From the NCBI GenBank assembly GCA_963736525.1, contig CAVTPF010000012.1, positions 434,001 to 498,000 of the forward strand: a DNA stretch of 64,000 nt, given 5' to 3'. Positions 41,166 through 48,603 of this stretch are shown in pieces; position 1 is the first letter of the stretch, and each line of letters opens with the position of its first letter. The translations under genes and the position numbers were made by a program. This stretch comes from Bog-473 sp963736525 (GTDB lineage: Bacteria; Actinomycetota; Acidimicrobiia; Acidimicrobiales; RAAP-2). The notes beneath the pieces are model-generated. The model did not search any database. It saw nothing but the letters and a program-made list of their open reading frames with translations, and was not told where the DNA came from.

Positions 41166-43195
41166 CAGATCGCACCCCCTTCCGGCTCGAGGACGTCGTC
41201 CCCCAGGCCGAGGTCCTCGCTGCCGGCTGCGGTGGCCTCGGCCGCCTCCTCTTCACTGGCCGCCTGGGCCAGCACCTCGGAGTAGAGCGGAGTGGACGCC
41301 AGGAGCTCGGCGTGGGTGCCGTCGGCCACGATACGGCCCTCGTCGAGCAGCACGACCCGGTCGGCCAGGCTGATGGTCGAGAGCCGGTGGGCGATGATCA
41401 GCGTGGTGCGCCCTTCCATCAGGACGCGCAGTGACGAGTGGATGCGCTGCTCCACCTTCACGTCGATGGCGCTGGTGGCGTCGTCGAGGATCAAGATGGG
41501 CGGGTTGACGAGCAGGGCACGCGCGATGGCGATGCGCTGGCGCTGCCCGCCCGAGAGCGTGTAGCCGCGCTCGCCGACCACCGTGTCGTAGCCCTGCTCC
41601 AGGCGGTTGATGAAGCCGGCGGCGCCGGCCGCCTCGGCGGCGGCGCGCACCTCCTCCATGGTGGCGTCGGGCCGGCCGTAGGCGATGTTGTCCCTGATTG
41701 ACACCGAGAAGAGGAACGGCTCGTCGAGGACGACGCCGATGTTGCCCCGCAGGCTGGTGAGCGTGAGGTCGCGCACGTCGTGCCCGTCGACCCGCACCGT
41801 GCCCCCGGTGGCGTCGTAGAAGCGGGCGAGCACGCGGGCGACCGTCGACTTGCCGCTGCCGGTCCGCCCCACCAGAGCGACGGTCTCGCCCGGGCGCAGA
41901 TGCAGGTTCAGGTCGCGCAAAATGTCGCGCCGGCCGTCGTTCTCGTCGCCGGGCTTCGACAGGAGGCTGTCGGCCGCGTAGGCGAAGCTGACCCCTTCGA
42001 ACTCGACGTCGCCCTGGCAGTCGACCAGGTCGACCGCGCCGGGCCGGTCGACGATCGTTGGAACCTCGTCGAGGATCTCGTAAATGCGCCCGGCCGACGC
42101 CGAGGCGCGCTGGCCCATCATGATCAGCATCCCGAGCATCATGAACGGGGCCTGCATCATGACGAGGTACAGGTTGAACGAGACGATGGACGCGACGGGC
42201 AGGTGGTCGTGGATGACCATCCAACCGCCGACGAGCAGCACGAAGACGAGCCCGACCTGCGAGAGGTTCTGCACGAGGGGGGCGAAGCGAGCGCGCAGGT
42301 CGGCATCTTTGATGTAGCCCCATTGGACCCGGTCCGCCGCCGTCGCCAACTGTCGCAACTGCTGCTGCTCCGCGGCGAAGCTGCGGACGACGCGCACGCC
42401 GTTCACGTTCTCGTCCACCACCGTCGCCACCTCTGCCAGTCGGGACTGAATGAGCCACGAGACGGGGAAGAGGGACTTCCGCATCTTGACGCCGACGACG
42501 TAGATGAACGGCATGGACGCCATCGCAACGAAGGCCAGCGGCACGCTGATCGAAAGCATGAAGATGAAGGCGACCACCGCGATGGAGCACTGCACGAGGA
42601 TCATGGGGGCGAAAGTCAGGTACATCTGGACGGAGCGGATGTCCGAGTTGGCCCGCGAGATCAGCTGCCCCGACTGCACCCGGTCGTAGAACGGGAACGA
42701 CATGCGAGTGAAGTGCTCGTAGAGGATGTTGCGCAGGTCGAACTCAATGGCGTAGGCGACCTTGAACAGGTTGGTGCGCGAGATGTACCCGAAGATCCCC
42801 GTGAACAGCCCCAACACGGCGATGAACTCCACGTAGGAGTGCAGCGGATGCGTCCGCAGGATCAGCGCGTTGGTGATGCCCTCCTGCAGGATCTTGGGGA
42901 TCCACACCTGAATGATCAGCCCGAGGAAGGAGAAGATGAGCGCGCTGAAGAACTGCACCTTGTGGGCCATCACGATCGGTTTCGCCCGGCCGATCCAGGA
43001 CTTCGACTGGTCGGGGTCGACGGTGGCCTTTGGTGCCTGGTAACGGCTGGTCACCCCCATGGGGACGTAGGCCGCCAGCGGCAGCCCGACCGCCGGCCGT
43101 GTCGTGGTCGCAGTCGCCGCGCCGGGCGCCGTCCGGCCGTTGCCGGCGGTCTCGTCCGGCGTGGCCCCGTCGAGCCTGTCCTCGGTCTTGCTCAT
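41165..43195 (-). CDS. ABC exporter subunit (TMD-NBD), degenerate Walker B
   Basis: Partner half-transporter. Seen: 676 aa; six membrane segments at about 75-370, Walker A GRTGSGKST, Q-loop region VVLDEPFLF in which the glutamine is replaced by Asp, signature LSGGQRQ in the consensus form, and Walker B LILDDATSAID in which the catalytic Glu is Asp. The partner has the reverse pattern, so one composite ATP site is degenerate and the other intact, as in TM287/288 and BmrCD. The gene overlaps MarR by 4 bases (ATGA) and its partner by one base. Confidence 0.94.
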   Translation of the reverse strand: MSKTEDRLDGATPDETAGNGRTAPGAATATTTRPAVGLPLAAYVPMGVTSRYQAPKATVDPDQSKSWIGRAKPIVMAHKVQFFSALIFSFLGLIIQVWIPKILQEGITNALILRTHPLHSYVEFIAVLGLFTGIFGYISRTNLFKVAYAIEFDLRNILYEHFTRMSFPFYDRVQSGQLISRANSDIRSVQMYLTFAPMILVQCSIAVVAFIFMLSISVPLAFVAMASMPFIYVVGVKMRKSLFPVSWLIQSRLAEVATVVDENVNGVRVVRSFAAEQQQLRQLATAADRVQWGYIKDADLRARFAPLVQNLSQVGLVFVLLVGGWMVIHDHLPVASIVSFNLYLVMMQAPFMMLGMLIMMGQRASASAGRIYEILDEVPTIVDRPGAVDLVDCQGDVEFEGVSFAYAADSLLSKPGDENDGRRDILRDLNLHLRPGETVALVGRTGSGKSTVARVLARFYDATGGTVRVDGHDVRDLTLTSLRGNIGVVLDEPFLFSVSIRDNIAYGRPDATMEEVRAAAEAAGAAGFINRLEQGYDTVVGERGYTLSGGQRQRIAIARALLVNPPILILDDATSAIDVKVEQRIHSSLRVLMEGRTTLIIAHRLSTISLADRVVLLDEGRIVADGTHAELLASTPLYSEVLAQAASEEEAAEATAAGSEDLGLGDDVLEPEGGAI

Positions 43196-43785
43196 GTGGG
43201 CTCACCTGTCGGCGCCGTGTGCTCGGTGGCTTCGCGCTCGGTGGCGTCTGGTGCCACGGCGTGCGGACCACGGCGGGACTCGGTCATGGCTCGTGCCCAC
43301 AACTCGAGTGAGCGCAGGGCCATCGCCTCCTCTTTGTCCGGGAGATGGCCGGCGATGGAGACCAGGTAGTCGTCGACCGCCCGGTCTGCCGCGGCGAGCG
43401 TCCGCACGCCGTCCTCGGTCAGCCGCAACGCGACCCGGCGGCGGTCGGTGTCCTCCTGGCGGCGGTCGACGAGGCCGCGCCCGACCAGGCCGTCGACCAC
43501 GGCCGTGACGGACGGGCGCCGCACGGCGAGCCGGTCGGCCAGCCCGGACGCCGCCGCCGCGCCCTCGGCGAGGATCCCCAGCACCCGGTACTGGGGCAGC
43601 GTCAGATCGACCGTGGTGAGCGCCACCTCGACCCGCTTGGAGAGCCAGGCCGCGACGCGACCGTACGTCCCCAGGACGGGGATGGCGTCAGCGGTCTTGC
43701 CTCCGGCCCGGGCTTTTGTTACGGCCTTCGAGGGCGATGCCGCGCCGGGCGAGGGTGGAGAGGTCACAGACACTTCGAGCATCAT
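43192..43785 (-). CDS. MarR-family transcriptional regulator of the ABC exporter operon
   Basis: Winged-helix repressor, first gene of a three-gene operon. Seen: 197 aa. LPQYRVLGILAEGAAAASGLADRL and RRPSVTAVVDGLVGRGLVDRRQ form the HTH and recognition helix, and QEDTDRRRVALRLTEDG is the wing with the family DxRxxxxxLT signature. The N-terminal 40 residues are Ser/Pro/Ala-rich. Two successive ATG codons (43785, 43782) are possible starts. A 17-bp palindrome sits 2 bases upstream of the start, so it most likely represses its own operon, and its ligand is probably a transported compound. Four-base overlap with the ABC gene. Confidence 0.93.
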   Translation of the reverse strand: MMLEVSVTSPPSPGAASPSKAVTKARAGGKTADAIPVLGTYGRVAAWLSKRVEVALTTVDLTLPQYRVLGILAEGAAAASGLADRLAVRRPSVTAVVDGLVGRGLVDRRQEDTDRRRVALRLTEDGVRTLAAADRAVDDYLVSIAGHLPDKEEAMALRSLELWARAMTESRRGPHAVAPDATEREATEHTAPTGEPT

Positions 43786-43787
43786 AC

Positions 43788-43804
43788 AGTTAGAACCTCT
43801 AACT
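43788..43804. promoter_or_regulatory. MarR operator AGTTAGA-ACC-TCTAACT
   Basis: Seen: perfect 7-bp inverted repeats AGTTAGA and TCTAACT with a 3-bp centre, just upstream of the marR-like start at 43785. It sits where a -10 or leader should be, so binding would block initiation. The MarR-type geometry supports autoregulation. Promoter elements themselves are not clear. Confidence 0.7.
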
Positions 43805-43870
43805 ACGTGCGGGGGCGGTGCGGGGCCCGCCTCCCCGGGGGTGCCCGCCCGACCCTCGACCACCGCCGCG

Positions 43871-44311
43871 CTAGGTGTCGCGAGACCCCCACTCGGGATC
43901 GAGCTGGCGGAGGAAGAGGTCACAGCGCTGCTCTTCGTCCTCCTCCCCGATGGCGCCGGCGGCCAGCTTGAGCGAGTGCAGCGACCGCAAGAACCCGCGG
44001 TTGGACTCGTGGCGCCAGCGCACGTAGCCCGAGCCGCGCCAGCCCGCCGCCCGCAGGGCGTCGAGCCCACGGTGGTAGCCCACCCGGGCGAAGGCGTAGC
44101 GCTCGATGGGGTGTTCGGACAACTCGGCCAGTTCCGCCCAGGCCTGCAGGCAGCGCGGGTCCTGCGCCGCCACGGCAGCCACGGCCTCCCGCCGACTGTC
44201 CGGCGAAAGCAATCGAGCGGCATCGAGGGCGGCGGCGATGCCCGGTGTCAACGGGTCGAGGATGGTCTCCGGGCTCCCGGAGGTGAACTGGACTGAGTGC
44301 TCGGTGGTCAC
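43871..44311 (-). CDS. DUF3151 family protein
   Basis: Actinobacterial protein of unknown function. Seen: 146 aa, soluble, mostly helical, TPR-like in composition. The conserved stretch is AWAELAELSEHPIERYAFARVGYHRGLDALRAAGWRG, followed by GYVRWRHESNRGFLRSLHSL. It is a single gene, divergent from the hotdog protein gene. No enzymatic motif. Confidence 0.85.
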   Translation of the reverse strand: MTTEHSVQFTSGSPETILDPLTPGIAAALDAARLLSPDSRREAVAAVAAQDPRCLQAWAELAELSEHPIERYAFARVGYHRGLDALRAAGWRGSGYVRWRHESNRGFLRSLHSLKLAAGAIGEEDEEQRCDLFLRQLDPEWGSRDT

Positions 44312-44409
44312 CGAGCCATGTTAGGAGCGTGGTGACGAGAACGATCGGGGCGACAGGCCGCGGGACCCGGAATGTCGTCCGGTGGAAGCCCGGCGGTACT
44401 GTTCGCGGC

Positions 44410-45207
44410 GTGCCGAGCCCCGACGCCCTGCCGGAGTCATTCGAGTTGCACCCCGGCCTGAAGGGCCGGCTGCCCGAGGCCAAGGCGCTGGCGGACGTCC
44501 TGCGTCGCCTCATCCGCCTCTCGGTCAGCACCGCACCGTCCGCAGCGGAGACGGCGCGGATCACGACGCAGCTCGCCGCGGTGGCGGACGTGCTCGAGGC
44601 GCAGGTGCCCGAGCATCCGCTCCCTCGCTTCATTGCGCCCGACGAGGACGGCCCACCGCAGGAGGTGCCGATCGGGGGGGCCATGCCCTACGACGTCGTG
44701 GTCGGACCCTTCAACCCGCTGGCCCTGCCGGTCGTCCTCGATTTCGAGCCGCCCAAAGCGCTGGGCCGGGCGGTCTTCGACGTCGCCTATGAGGGTGCGC
44801 CGGGCTGCGTGCACGGGGCGGTGCTCGCCGCGACCTTTGACATCGTCCTGACCGCGGCAAACGCGATCGAGGGCGCGACGGGGCCGACGGTTCGCCTCGC
44901 CCTGCGCTACCTGCGGCCCACGCTCACGGGCGCGGAGGCCGTGTTCGAAGGATGGGTGACCGAGGTGACGGACCGGCGGGTCTTCAGCAAGGGGCGCATC
45001 GTGCAGGACGGGATCGTGACCGTCGAGGCGGAGGGCGAGTTCGCCATCTTCAACAACCGGGACCTCGTGAACCGCATGGCCTCGCGGCGCGCTCGTGGCC
45101 GCACCGGCTCTGGGTCCGGCGGTGACGCGGCGACGCCCGACAACGACGCCCGGCGAGCCGACGGGGTGTCCGCCGCAGGCGGCGACGTCGTCCCGACGGG
45201 GGAGTAG
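44410..45207 (+). CDS. Hotdog-fold acyl-CoA thioesterase (THEM4/PaaI-like)
   Basis: Likely thioesterase on a CoA substrate. Seen: 265 aa from GTG 44410. The N-terminal 100 residues are not recognised; the hotdog core contains ARAVFDVAYEGAPGCVHGAVLAATFDIVL-like strands with the CVHGAVLA catalytic-helix turn, and ALRYLRPTLTGAEAVFEGWVTEV. The C-terminal tail is Gly/Arg/Ala-rich and probably disordered. Immediately upstream of another hotdog gene on the same strand (16 bp), an arrangement that suggests coordinated acyl-CoA turnover. Confidence 0.78.
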   Translation: MPSPDALPESFELHPGLKGRLPEAKALADVLRRLIRLSVSTAPSAAETARITTQLAAVADVLEAQVPEHPLPRFIAPDEDGPPQEVPIGGAMPYDVVVGPFNPLALPVVLDFEPPKALGRAVFDVAYEGAPGCVHGAVLAATFDIVLTAANAIEGATGPTVRLALRYLRPTLTGAEAVFEGWVTEVTDRRVFSKGRIVQDGIVTVEAEGEFAIFNNRDLVNRMASRRARGRTGSGSGGDAATPDNDARRADGVSAAGGDVVPTGE

Positions 45208-45223
45208 GAAAGCAGTCGCGGCG

Positions 45224-45682
45224 TTGGCGCGGCAGTCGTTGCAGCCCTCGCGTGATCCGGCCGACTACGCCTTCGCGCACCGGCTGCGGACTCGCTTCGC
45301 CGAGACCGACGCCATGGGCATCATCCACCACGCGGCGTACCTGCCCTACCTCGAGGAGGCGCGGGTGGAGTATCTGCGGGCGATCGGGCATCCCTACGAC
45401 TCGGTGCGCGCCGGAGAGGTCGACAACGCTGGCGCCGGCGGCCGGGACTTCGCCGTGCTCGAGGTGTTCGTGCAGTACCGCAAGCCGTTGCGGTTCGACG
45501 ACGCGGTGGATGTGTCGCTGGCGATCGGCGCGGTCACCGGCACGACCTTCCAAATCGCCTACCTGCTGTCGGTGGGTGGCGAGGCGCGGGCGACCGCGGT
45601 CACGGTGCACGGGTGCGTCGACGGCCGCGGCCGGCCGGCGCGGCTGCCCGCGTGGGTGCGCCGGGAGTCCGGGGGACGCTAG
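45224..45682 (+). CDS. Acyl-CoA thioesterase, 4HBT/YbgC type
   Basis: Hydrolyses acyl-CoA thioesters. Seen: ARLRTRFAETDAMGIIHHAAYLPYLEEARVEYL-like core with the active-site Asp in FAETDAMG and the conserved HxAYLPYLEEAR helix, then VQYRKPLRFDDAVDVSLAI. No ATG or GTG is in frame near the start; TTG at 45224 (152 aa) follows a GGAAAG ribosome-site-like stretch, and TTG 45239 is possible. Overall length is normal for the family. Probably co-transcribed with the preceding hotdog gene. Confidence 0.8.
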   Translation: MARQSLQPSRDPADYAFAHRLRTRFAETDAMGIIHHAAYLPYLEEARVEYLRAIGHPYDSVRAGEVDNAGAGGRDFAVLEVFVQYRKPLRFDDAVDVSLAIGAVTGTTFQIAYLLSVGGEARATAVTVHGCVDGRGRPARLPAWVRRESGGR

Positions 45683-46093
45683 GCGCGGCTCACAGCGACG
45701 ACAGGAGCTGCGCGAACGACTCCACCATCGCGTGCTTGGCGATCGACGGGTCCTCTGCGCGCGCCACCACCATGCCGGCAGCGGCCGAGCTGATGGCCGT
45801 CGTACCCCTGCTCGCGGAGTTCGTCGCCCCGACGCAGGTGGCCCGCCAAGCGCCTTCCAACGGGCGTCGGCGGCGCGCGGCGGTGTGCCACCGATTCCAG
45901 GATGCTTCCTCATGGATTGGGGGCGACCCCGACCGGGGCCGGGCGCACCCGCCGGGAACGTGCCGGGAACGCGCGGCGGCGCGCAAGAGCGCAATCGCGG
46001 AGAAGCCTGAGCGCCCCACCTCGTCCTACCCTGACCGGGAGAGCCCCAGCGGCGACGGCGCCGACGGGTCACAGAGGAAGGAACGGCCACGCC
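45683..46093. other. Intergenic region, 410 bp, no confident gene
   Basis: Seen: no convincing homologous ORF. A minus-strand open frame (45690-46019) ends in a helical stretch faintly like a TetR C-terminus, but the rest is not coding-like. The region carries the ribosome site (AGGAAGGA) of the VOC gene at 46094. No hairpin or clear promoter recognised. Confidence 0.5.
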
Positions 46094-46549
46094 ATGATCG
46101 ACCGCATGTCCCACACGAGCGTCTTCGTCCTGGACCAGGACTCGGCGAAGGCCTTCTACACCGAGAAGCTCGGCTTCGAGGTGCGGTTCGACATCACCAT
46201 GGGCGAGGAGTTCGAGGGCGCCGGAGCCGGATTTCGCTGGCTCACCGTCGGGCCGAAGGGCCAGCCCGACCTCCAGATCATCCTCTCGTCGTGCGACATG
46301 GGGCGCTCCCCCGAGGCGGCGGCACAGCTGCGCGCGCTGGTCGCCGGCGGTTCCATGGGCATCGGGGTGATGCAGACGGACGACTGCCATCGAACGTTCG
46401 ACGAGTTGACTGCGAAAGGCGTCACGTTCCTCGCCGAACCCGCCAAGCGCCCCTACGGCGTAGAGGCCACGCTGCGTGACGACTCGGGCAACATGATGAG
46501 CCTGGTGCAGCCCTTCGCCTTCGACGGGGGAGCGGAGCGGGCCCCGTGA
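46094..46549 (+). CDS. VOC superfamily (glyoxalase-like) protein
   Basis: Seen: 151 aa; an N-terminal half with SVFVLDQDSAKAFYTEKLGFEVRFDI and a C-terminal half ending EATLRDDSGNMMSLVQP, the DxxGNxxxL ending of glyoxalase/bleomycin-resistance-type domains. Residues His/Glu for metal are partly conserved, so catalysis is not certain. ATG 46094 follows a good GGAAGGA ribosome site. It lies 98 bp upstream of the ArsR gene on the same strand; a palindromic operator is between them. Confidence 0.84.
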   Translation: MIDRMSHTSVFVLDQDSAKAFYTEKLGFEVRFDITMGEEFEGAGAGFRWLTVGPKGQPDLQIILSSCDMGRSPEAAAQLRALVAGGSMGIGVMQTDDCHRTFDELTAKGVTFLAEPAKRPYGVEATLRDDSGNMMSLVQPFAFDGGAERAP

Positions 46550-46639
46550 CCACCTGATCGACCTGCGGGCGTCGGCTGACGACCCGACGGCGACGGACCT
46601 GAGAAGCCCCTGACGGTCTTGACTCGGCCCCGCTTTCGT

Positions 46640-46655
46640 ATAACCATATGGTTAT
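46640..46655. promoter_or_regulatory. ArsR-type operator ATAACCATATGGTTAT
   Basis: Seen: perfect 16-bp palindrome directly at the start of the ArsR gene, overlapping the first possible ATG (46648) and touching the ATG at 46654. Symmetric AT-rich palindromes of this form are typical ArsR/SmtB-family operators, so autorepression is inferred. A leaderless transcript starting inside the site would be blocked by binding. Confidence 0.65.
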
Positions 46656-47109
46656 GTCAATGAGGGCCATTCCGGCGCTCACCGAAGGCCAGCTGGACCG
46701 GGCGTTCGGCGCCCTGGCCGACCCGACCCGGCGGGCGATCCTGGCCCGGCTGGCCGACGGCGACGCGGGCGTGCTGGACGTGGCCGCCCCCTTCCCAATC
46801 AGCCAGCCCGCGATCACCAAGCATCTGCGTGTGTTGGAGGACGCGGGGTTGATCTCGCGACACCGCCTGGCGCGCCGGCGGATGTGCCACCTCGAGCCGC
46901 AGAGGCTCAAGCAGCTCTCGGATTGGGTGGGCTCCTATCGCGAGTTCTGGGAGGAGAGCTTCGAGCGCCTCGACGAGCTGCTCGACGAGATGCAAGGAGC
47001 CGGCCCTGCGACTTCAGGCATGCACGTTCGGGCACACCCGAAAGGACAGGGGAGTCGGAGCACAGGACAAAGCACACGACAAAAGGAGAAGGATCGTGAC
47101 CATGGCTGA
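46654..47109 (+). CDS. ArsR-family transcriptional regulator
   Basis: Winged-helix repressor of the SdpR-like branch. Seen: about 151 aa; LDRAFGALADPTRRAILARLADG and FPISQPAITKHLRVLEDAGLISRHR form the HTH, and RRMCHLEPQRLKQLSDWVGSYREFWEESFERLDELL is the typical SRPBCC-linked ArsR C-terminus. The start could be 46648, 46654 or 46660; I prefer 46654 because 46648 lies inside the operator palindrome. The 3' end overlaps the SRPBCC gene by 14 bases. No metal-binding cysteine motif, so ligand is probably organic. Confidence 0.9.
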   Translation: MSMRAIPALTEGQLDRAFGALADPTRRAILARLADGDAGVLDVAAPFPISQPAITKHLRVLEDAGLISRHRLARRRMCHLEPQRLKQLSDWVGSYREFWEESFERLDELLDEMQGAGPATSGMHVRAHPKGQGSRSTGQSTRQKEKDRDHG

Positions 47110-47596
47110 CACCCAGACCGAGATCACCACACCCGCGGGCGAGCCCATCATCAACGTCCGACGGTTCTTCAAGGCGCCACCCGAGCTGGTGTACCGCGCC
47201 GGCACCGAGGGCGACTACCTGCGGCGGTGGTGGGGTCCCCGGCGGCTGGAGGTGTCCGAATGCGAGATCGACCTCCGGGTGGGCGGCAGGTGGCGCATCG
47301 TGCACCGCGCTCCCGACGGGACGGAGTTGGGCTTTCACGGCGAGTTCCTCGAGCTCGATCCGCCGCACCGCCGGGTGGCGACATTCGTCTACGAAGGTGC
47401 CCCCGAGCATCAGGCGGTCGAGACCCTCCTGCTCGAGGAGGCCGAGGGCGGCTCCATGATGACGTTGACGACGCGGCACAGCTCGGTCGAAGCGCGTGAC
47501 ATGCACGTCGCCAACGGCATGGAGCAAGGAATCATCGAGTCAAACGAGCGGCTCGACGAGTTGGTCGCTTCCCTGCAGGAGCGGGGCGGCGAGTGA
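47096..47596 (+). CDS. SRPBCC / AHSA1-domain protein
   Basis: Hydrophobic-pocket START-fold protein commonly paired with an SdpR-like ArsR regulator. Seen: 166 aa from GTG 47096 (AGGAG 7 bases upstream; ATG at 47102 also possible). VRRFFKAPPELVYRAGTEGDYLRRWWGPRRLEV, followed by VGGRWRIV and HGEFLELDPPHRRVATFVYEG, is the standard AHSA1 pattern. The 14-bp overlap with the ArsR gene shows they are one transcript. Ligand not known; members often act in solvent or drug stress responses. Confidence 0.9.
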   Translation: MTMADTQTEITTPAGEPIINVRRFFKAPPELVYRAGTEGDYLRRWWGPRRLEVSECEIDLRVGGRWRIVHRAPDGTELGFHGEFLELDPPHRRVATFVYEGAPEHQAVETLLLEEAEGGSMMTLTTRHSSVEARDMHVANGMEQGIIESNERLDELVASLQERGGE

Positions 47597-47614
47597 GCCG
47601 GGCGGGGTGAGGAC

Positions 47615-47911
47615 ATGAACACCACCATCACCATCACGCAGGACAACCTCGACGTCTACGGCTCCGCGGACTTCGAGTTGTTCGGCGCCACACTCCAGGG
47701 GACGTTCAAGCAGTACCTCCGAGCCGGGCTGCTCGACGAAATCCGCTTGAGCGTGGTGCCGGTGCTGCTGGGCGGGGGTGTGCGACTCTTTGACAACCTC
47801 GGCGACGGCCGCATCGACCTGGAGGGCACAAGGGTGGTCGAGTCCGACGACGTGACGCACCTGTGGTACCGGATCCGGCGCCACGCCGCCGAGGGGTCCC
47901 GACCGGATTGA
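47615..47911 (+). CDS. Truncated RibD C-terminal/dihydrofolate reductase-like protein
   Basis: Seen: 98 aa only. The second half, KQYLRAGLLDEIRLSVVPVLLGGGVRLFDNL and the TRVVESDDVTHLWYRI end, is recognisable as the C-terminal part of an RibD_C-type reductase. The first 30 residues (NTTITITQDNLDVYGS) do not match the family, whose N-terminal NADPH-binding half of roughly 90 residues is absent. Probably a remnant or an in-frame fusion after a deletion; likely inactive. It follows the SRPBCC gene by 18 bp, a frequent neighbour of intact ArsR-linked reductases. Confidence 0.6.
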   Translation: MNTTITITQDNLDVYGSADFELFGATLQGTFKQYLRAGLLDEIRLSVVPVLLGGGVRLFDNLGDGRIDLEGTRVVESDDVTHLWYRIRRHAAEGSRPD

Positions 47912-47932
47912 CGGGCCTGCTGCGCCGATCCG

Positions 47933-48463
47933 CTACGCCGGGTGGCCCGGATGGAGCGGCGGGGCACGGCGGTAGGTGAGAAGCCCGTCGCACCCGCCGC
48001 CGACCGCGCGCACACCCCGCACGAGGAAGGCGACGTGGTCGCCGACCGAGAAGTGACCGAGGACGGTGCCCTCCATGCTGACGGCCGACTCGACGAGGAG
48101 GGGAGCACCCGTCGAACCGAGGCGCCAGTCGAGGGAGGCGAACTTGTCGACCAGGTCCCCGGTCTCCTCGGCGAAGAGCCGGGCCAGGTCGACCTGGTCG
48201 CGGCCCAGGAGGTGGAGCCCCATGCCCGCCGACCGCTCGGCGACGGCGAGGGTGTGATTGGCCTTCGAGATGCACACCAGGAAATTTGGCGGGTCGATGC
48301 TGCACTGGGTCACGAACCCGGCCAGGCAGCCACTCATCTCTGCGTCGGGTGACCGGACCGTGACCACGTAGAGGGGGTAATCGACCCGCTCGAAGAGGGC
48401 GGCCAGGTCCGCCGACCCGTCGTTCGCCTGGTCGCGTGCCCGATCCGCCGCCCCGAAACTCAC
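47933..48463 (-). CDS. Flavin reductase family protein
   Basis: NAD(P)H:FMN oxidoreductase-like split-barrel protein, possible partner of a two-component monooxygenase. Seen: 176 aa from a GTG at 48463, chosen because GGAGG lies 7 bases upstream. ALFERVDYPLYVVTVRSPDAEMSGCLAGFVTQCSIDPPNFLVCISKANHT is the family opening, with GLHLLGRDQVDLARLFAEETGD as cofactor contact region and GDHVAFLVRGV near the end. No monooxygenase is adjacent. It is divergent from the DHA2 transporter gene with 140 bp between. Confidence 0.86.
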   Translation of the reverse strand: MSFGAADRARDQANDGSADLAALFERVDYPLYVVTVRSPDAEMSGCLAGFVTQCSIDPPNFLVCISKANHTLAVAERSAGMGLHLLGRDQVDLARLFAEETGDLVDKFASLDWRLGSTGAPLLVESAVSMEGTVLGHFSVGDHVAFLVRGVRAVGGGCDGLLTYRRAPPLHPGHPA

Positions 48464-48574
48464 TGTCGGTCCTCCATGCCTCGAACCGAGCAGCTCGAGT
48501 ACACCCGAGCTGGGAACCGCTCGAGTGCGGGACTCCTCGTACCCGGCATCCGGCGGCACCCCGTCGTGGTTCCA

Positions 48575-48593
48575 CTACCCCTCTTGTGGGTAG
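48575..48593. promoter_or_regulatory. Inverted repeat CTACCC-N7-GGGTAG upstream of the DHA2 gene
   Basis: Seen: 6-bp arms with a 7-base centre, ending 10 bases before the transporter ATG. It could be an operator for an unlinked repressor or a small leader hairpin. No other regulatory gene is adjacent. Confidence 0.4.
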
Positions 48594-48603
48594 GCAAACT
48601 CCG

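Noticed and set aside
45690..46019. Minus-strand 109-codon frame, helical end faintly like a TetR C-terminus
   Set aside because: No HTH, no ribosome site and a non-coding-looking N-terminal half. Could be a degraded remnant but cannot be supported.
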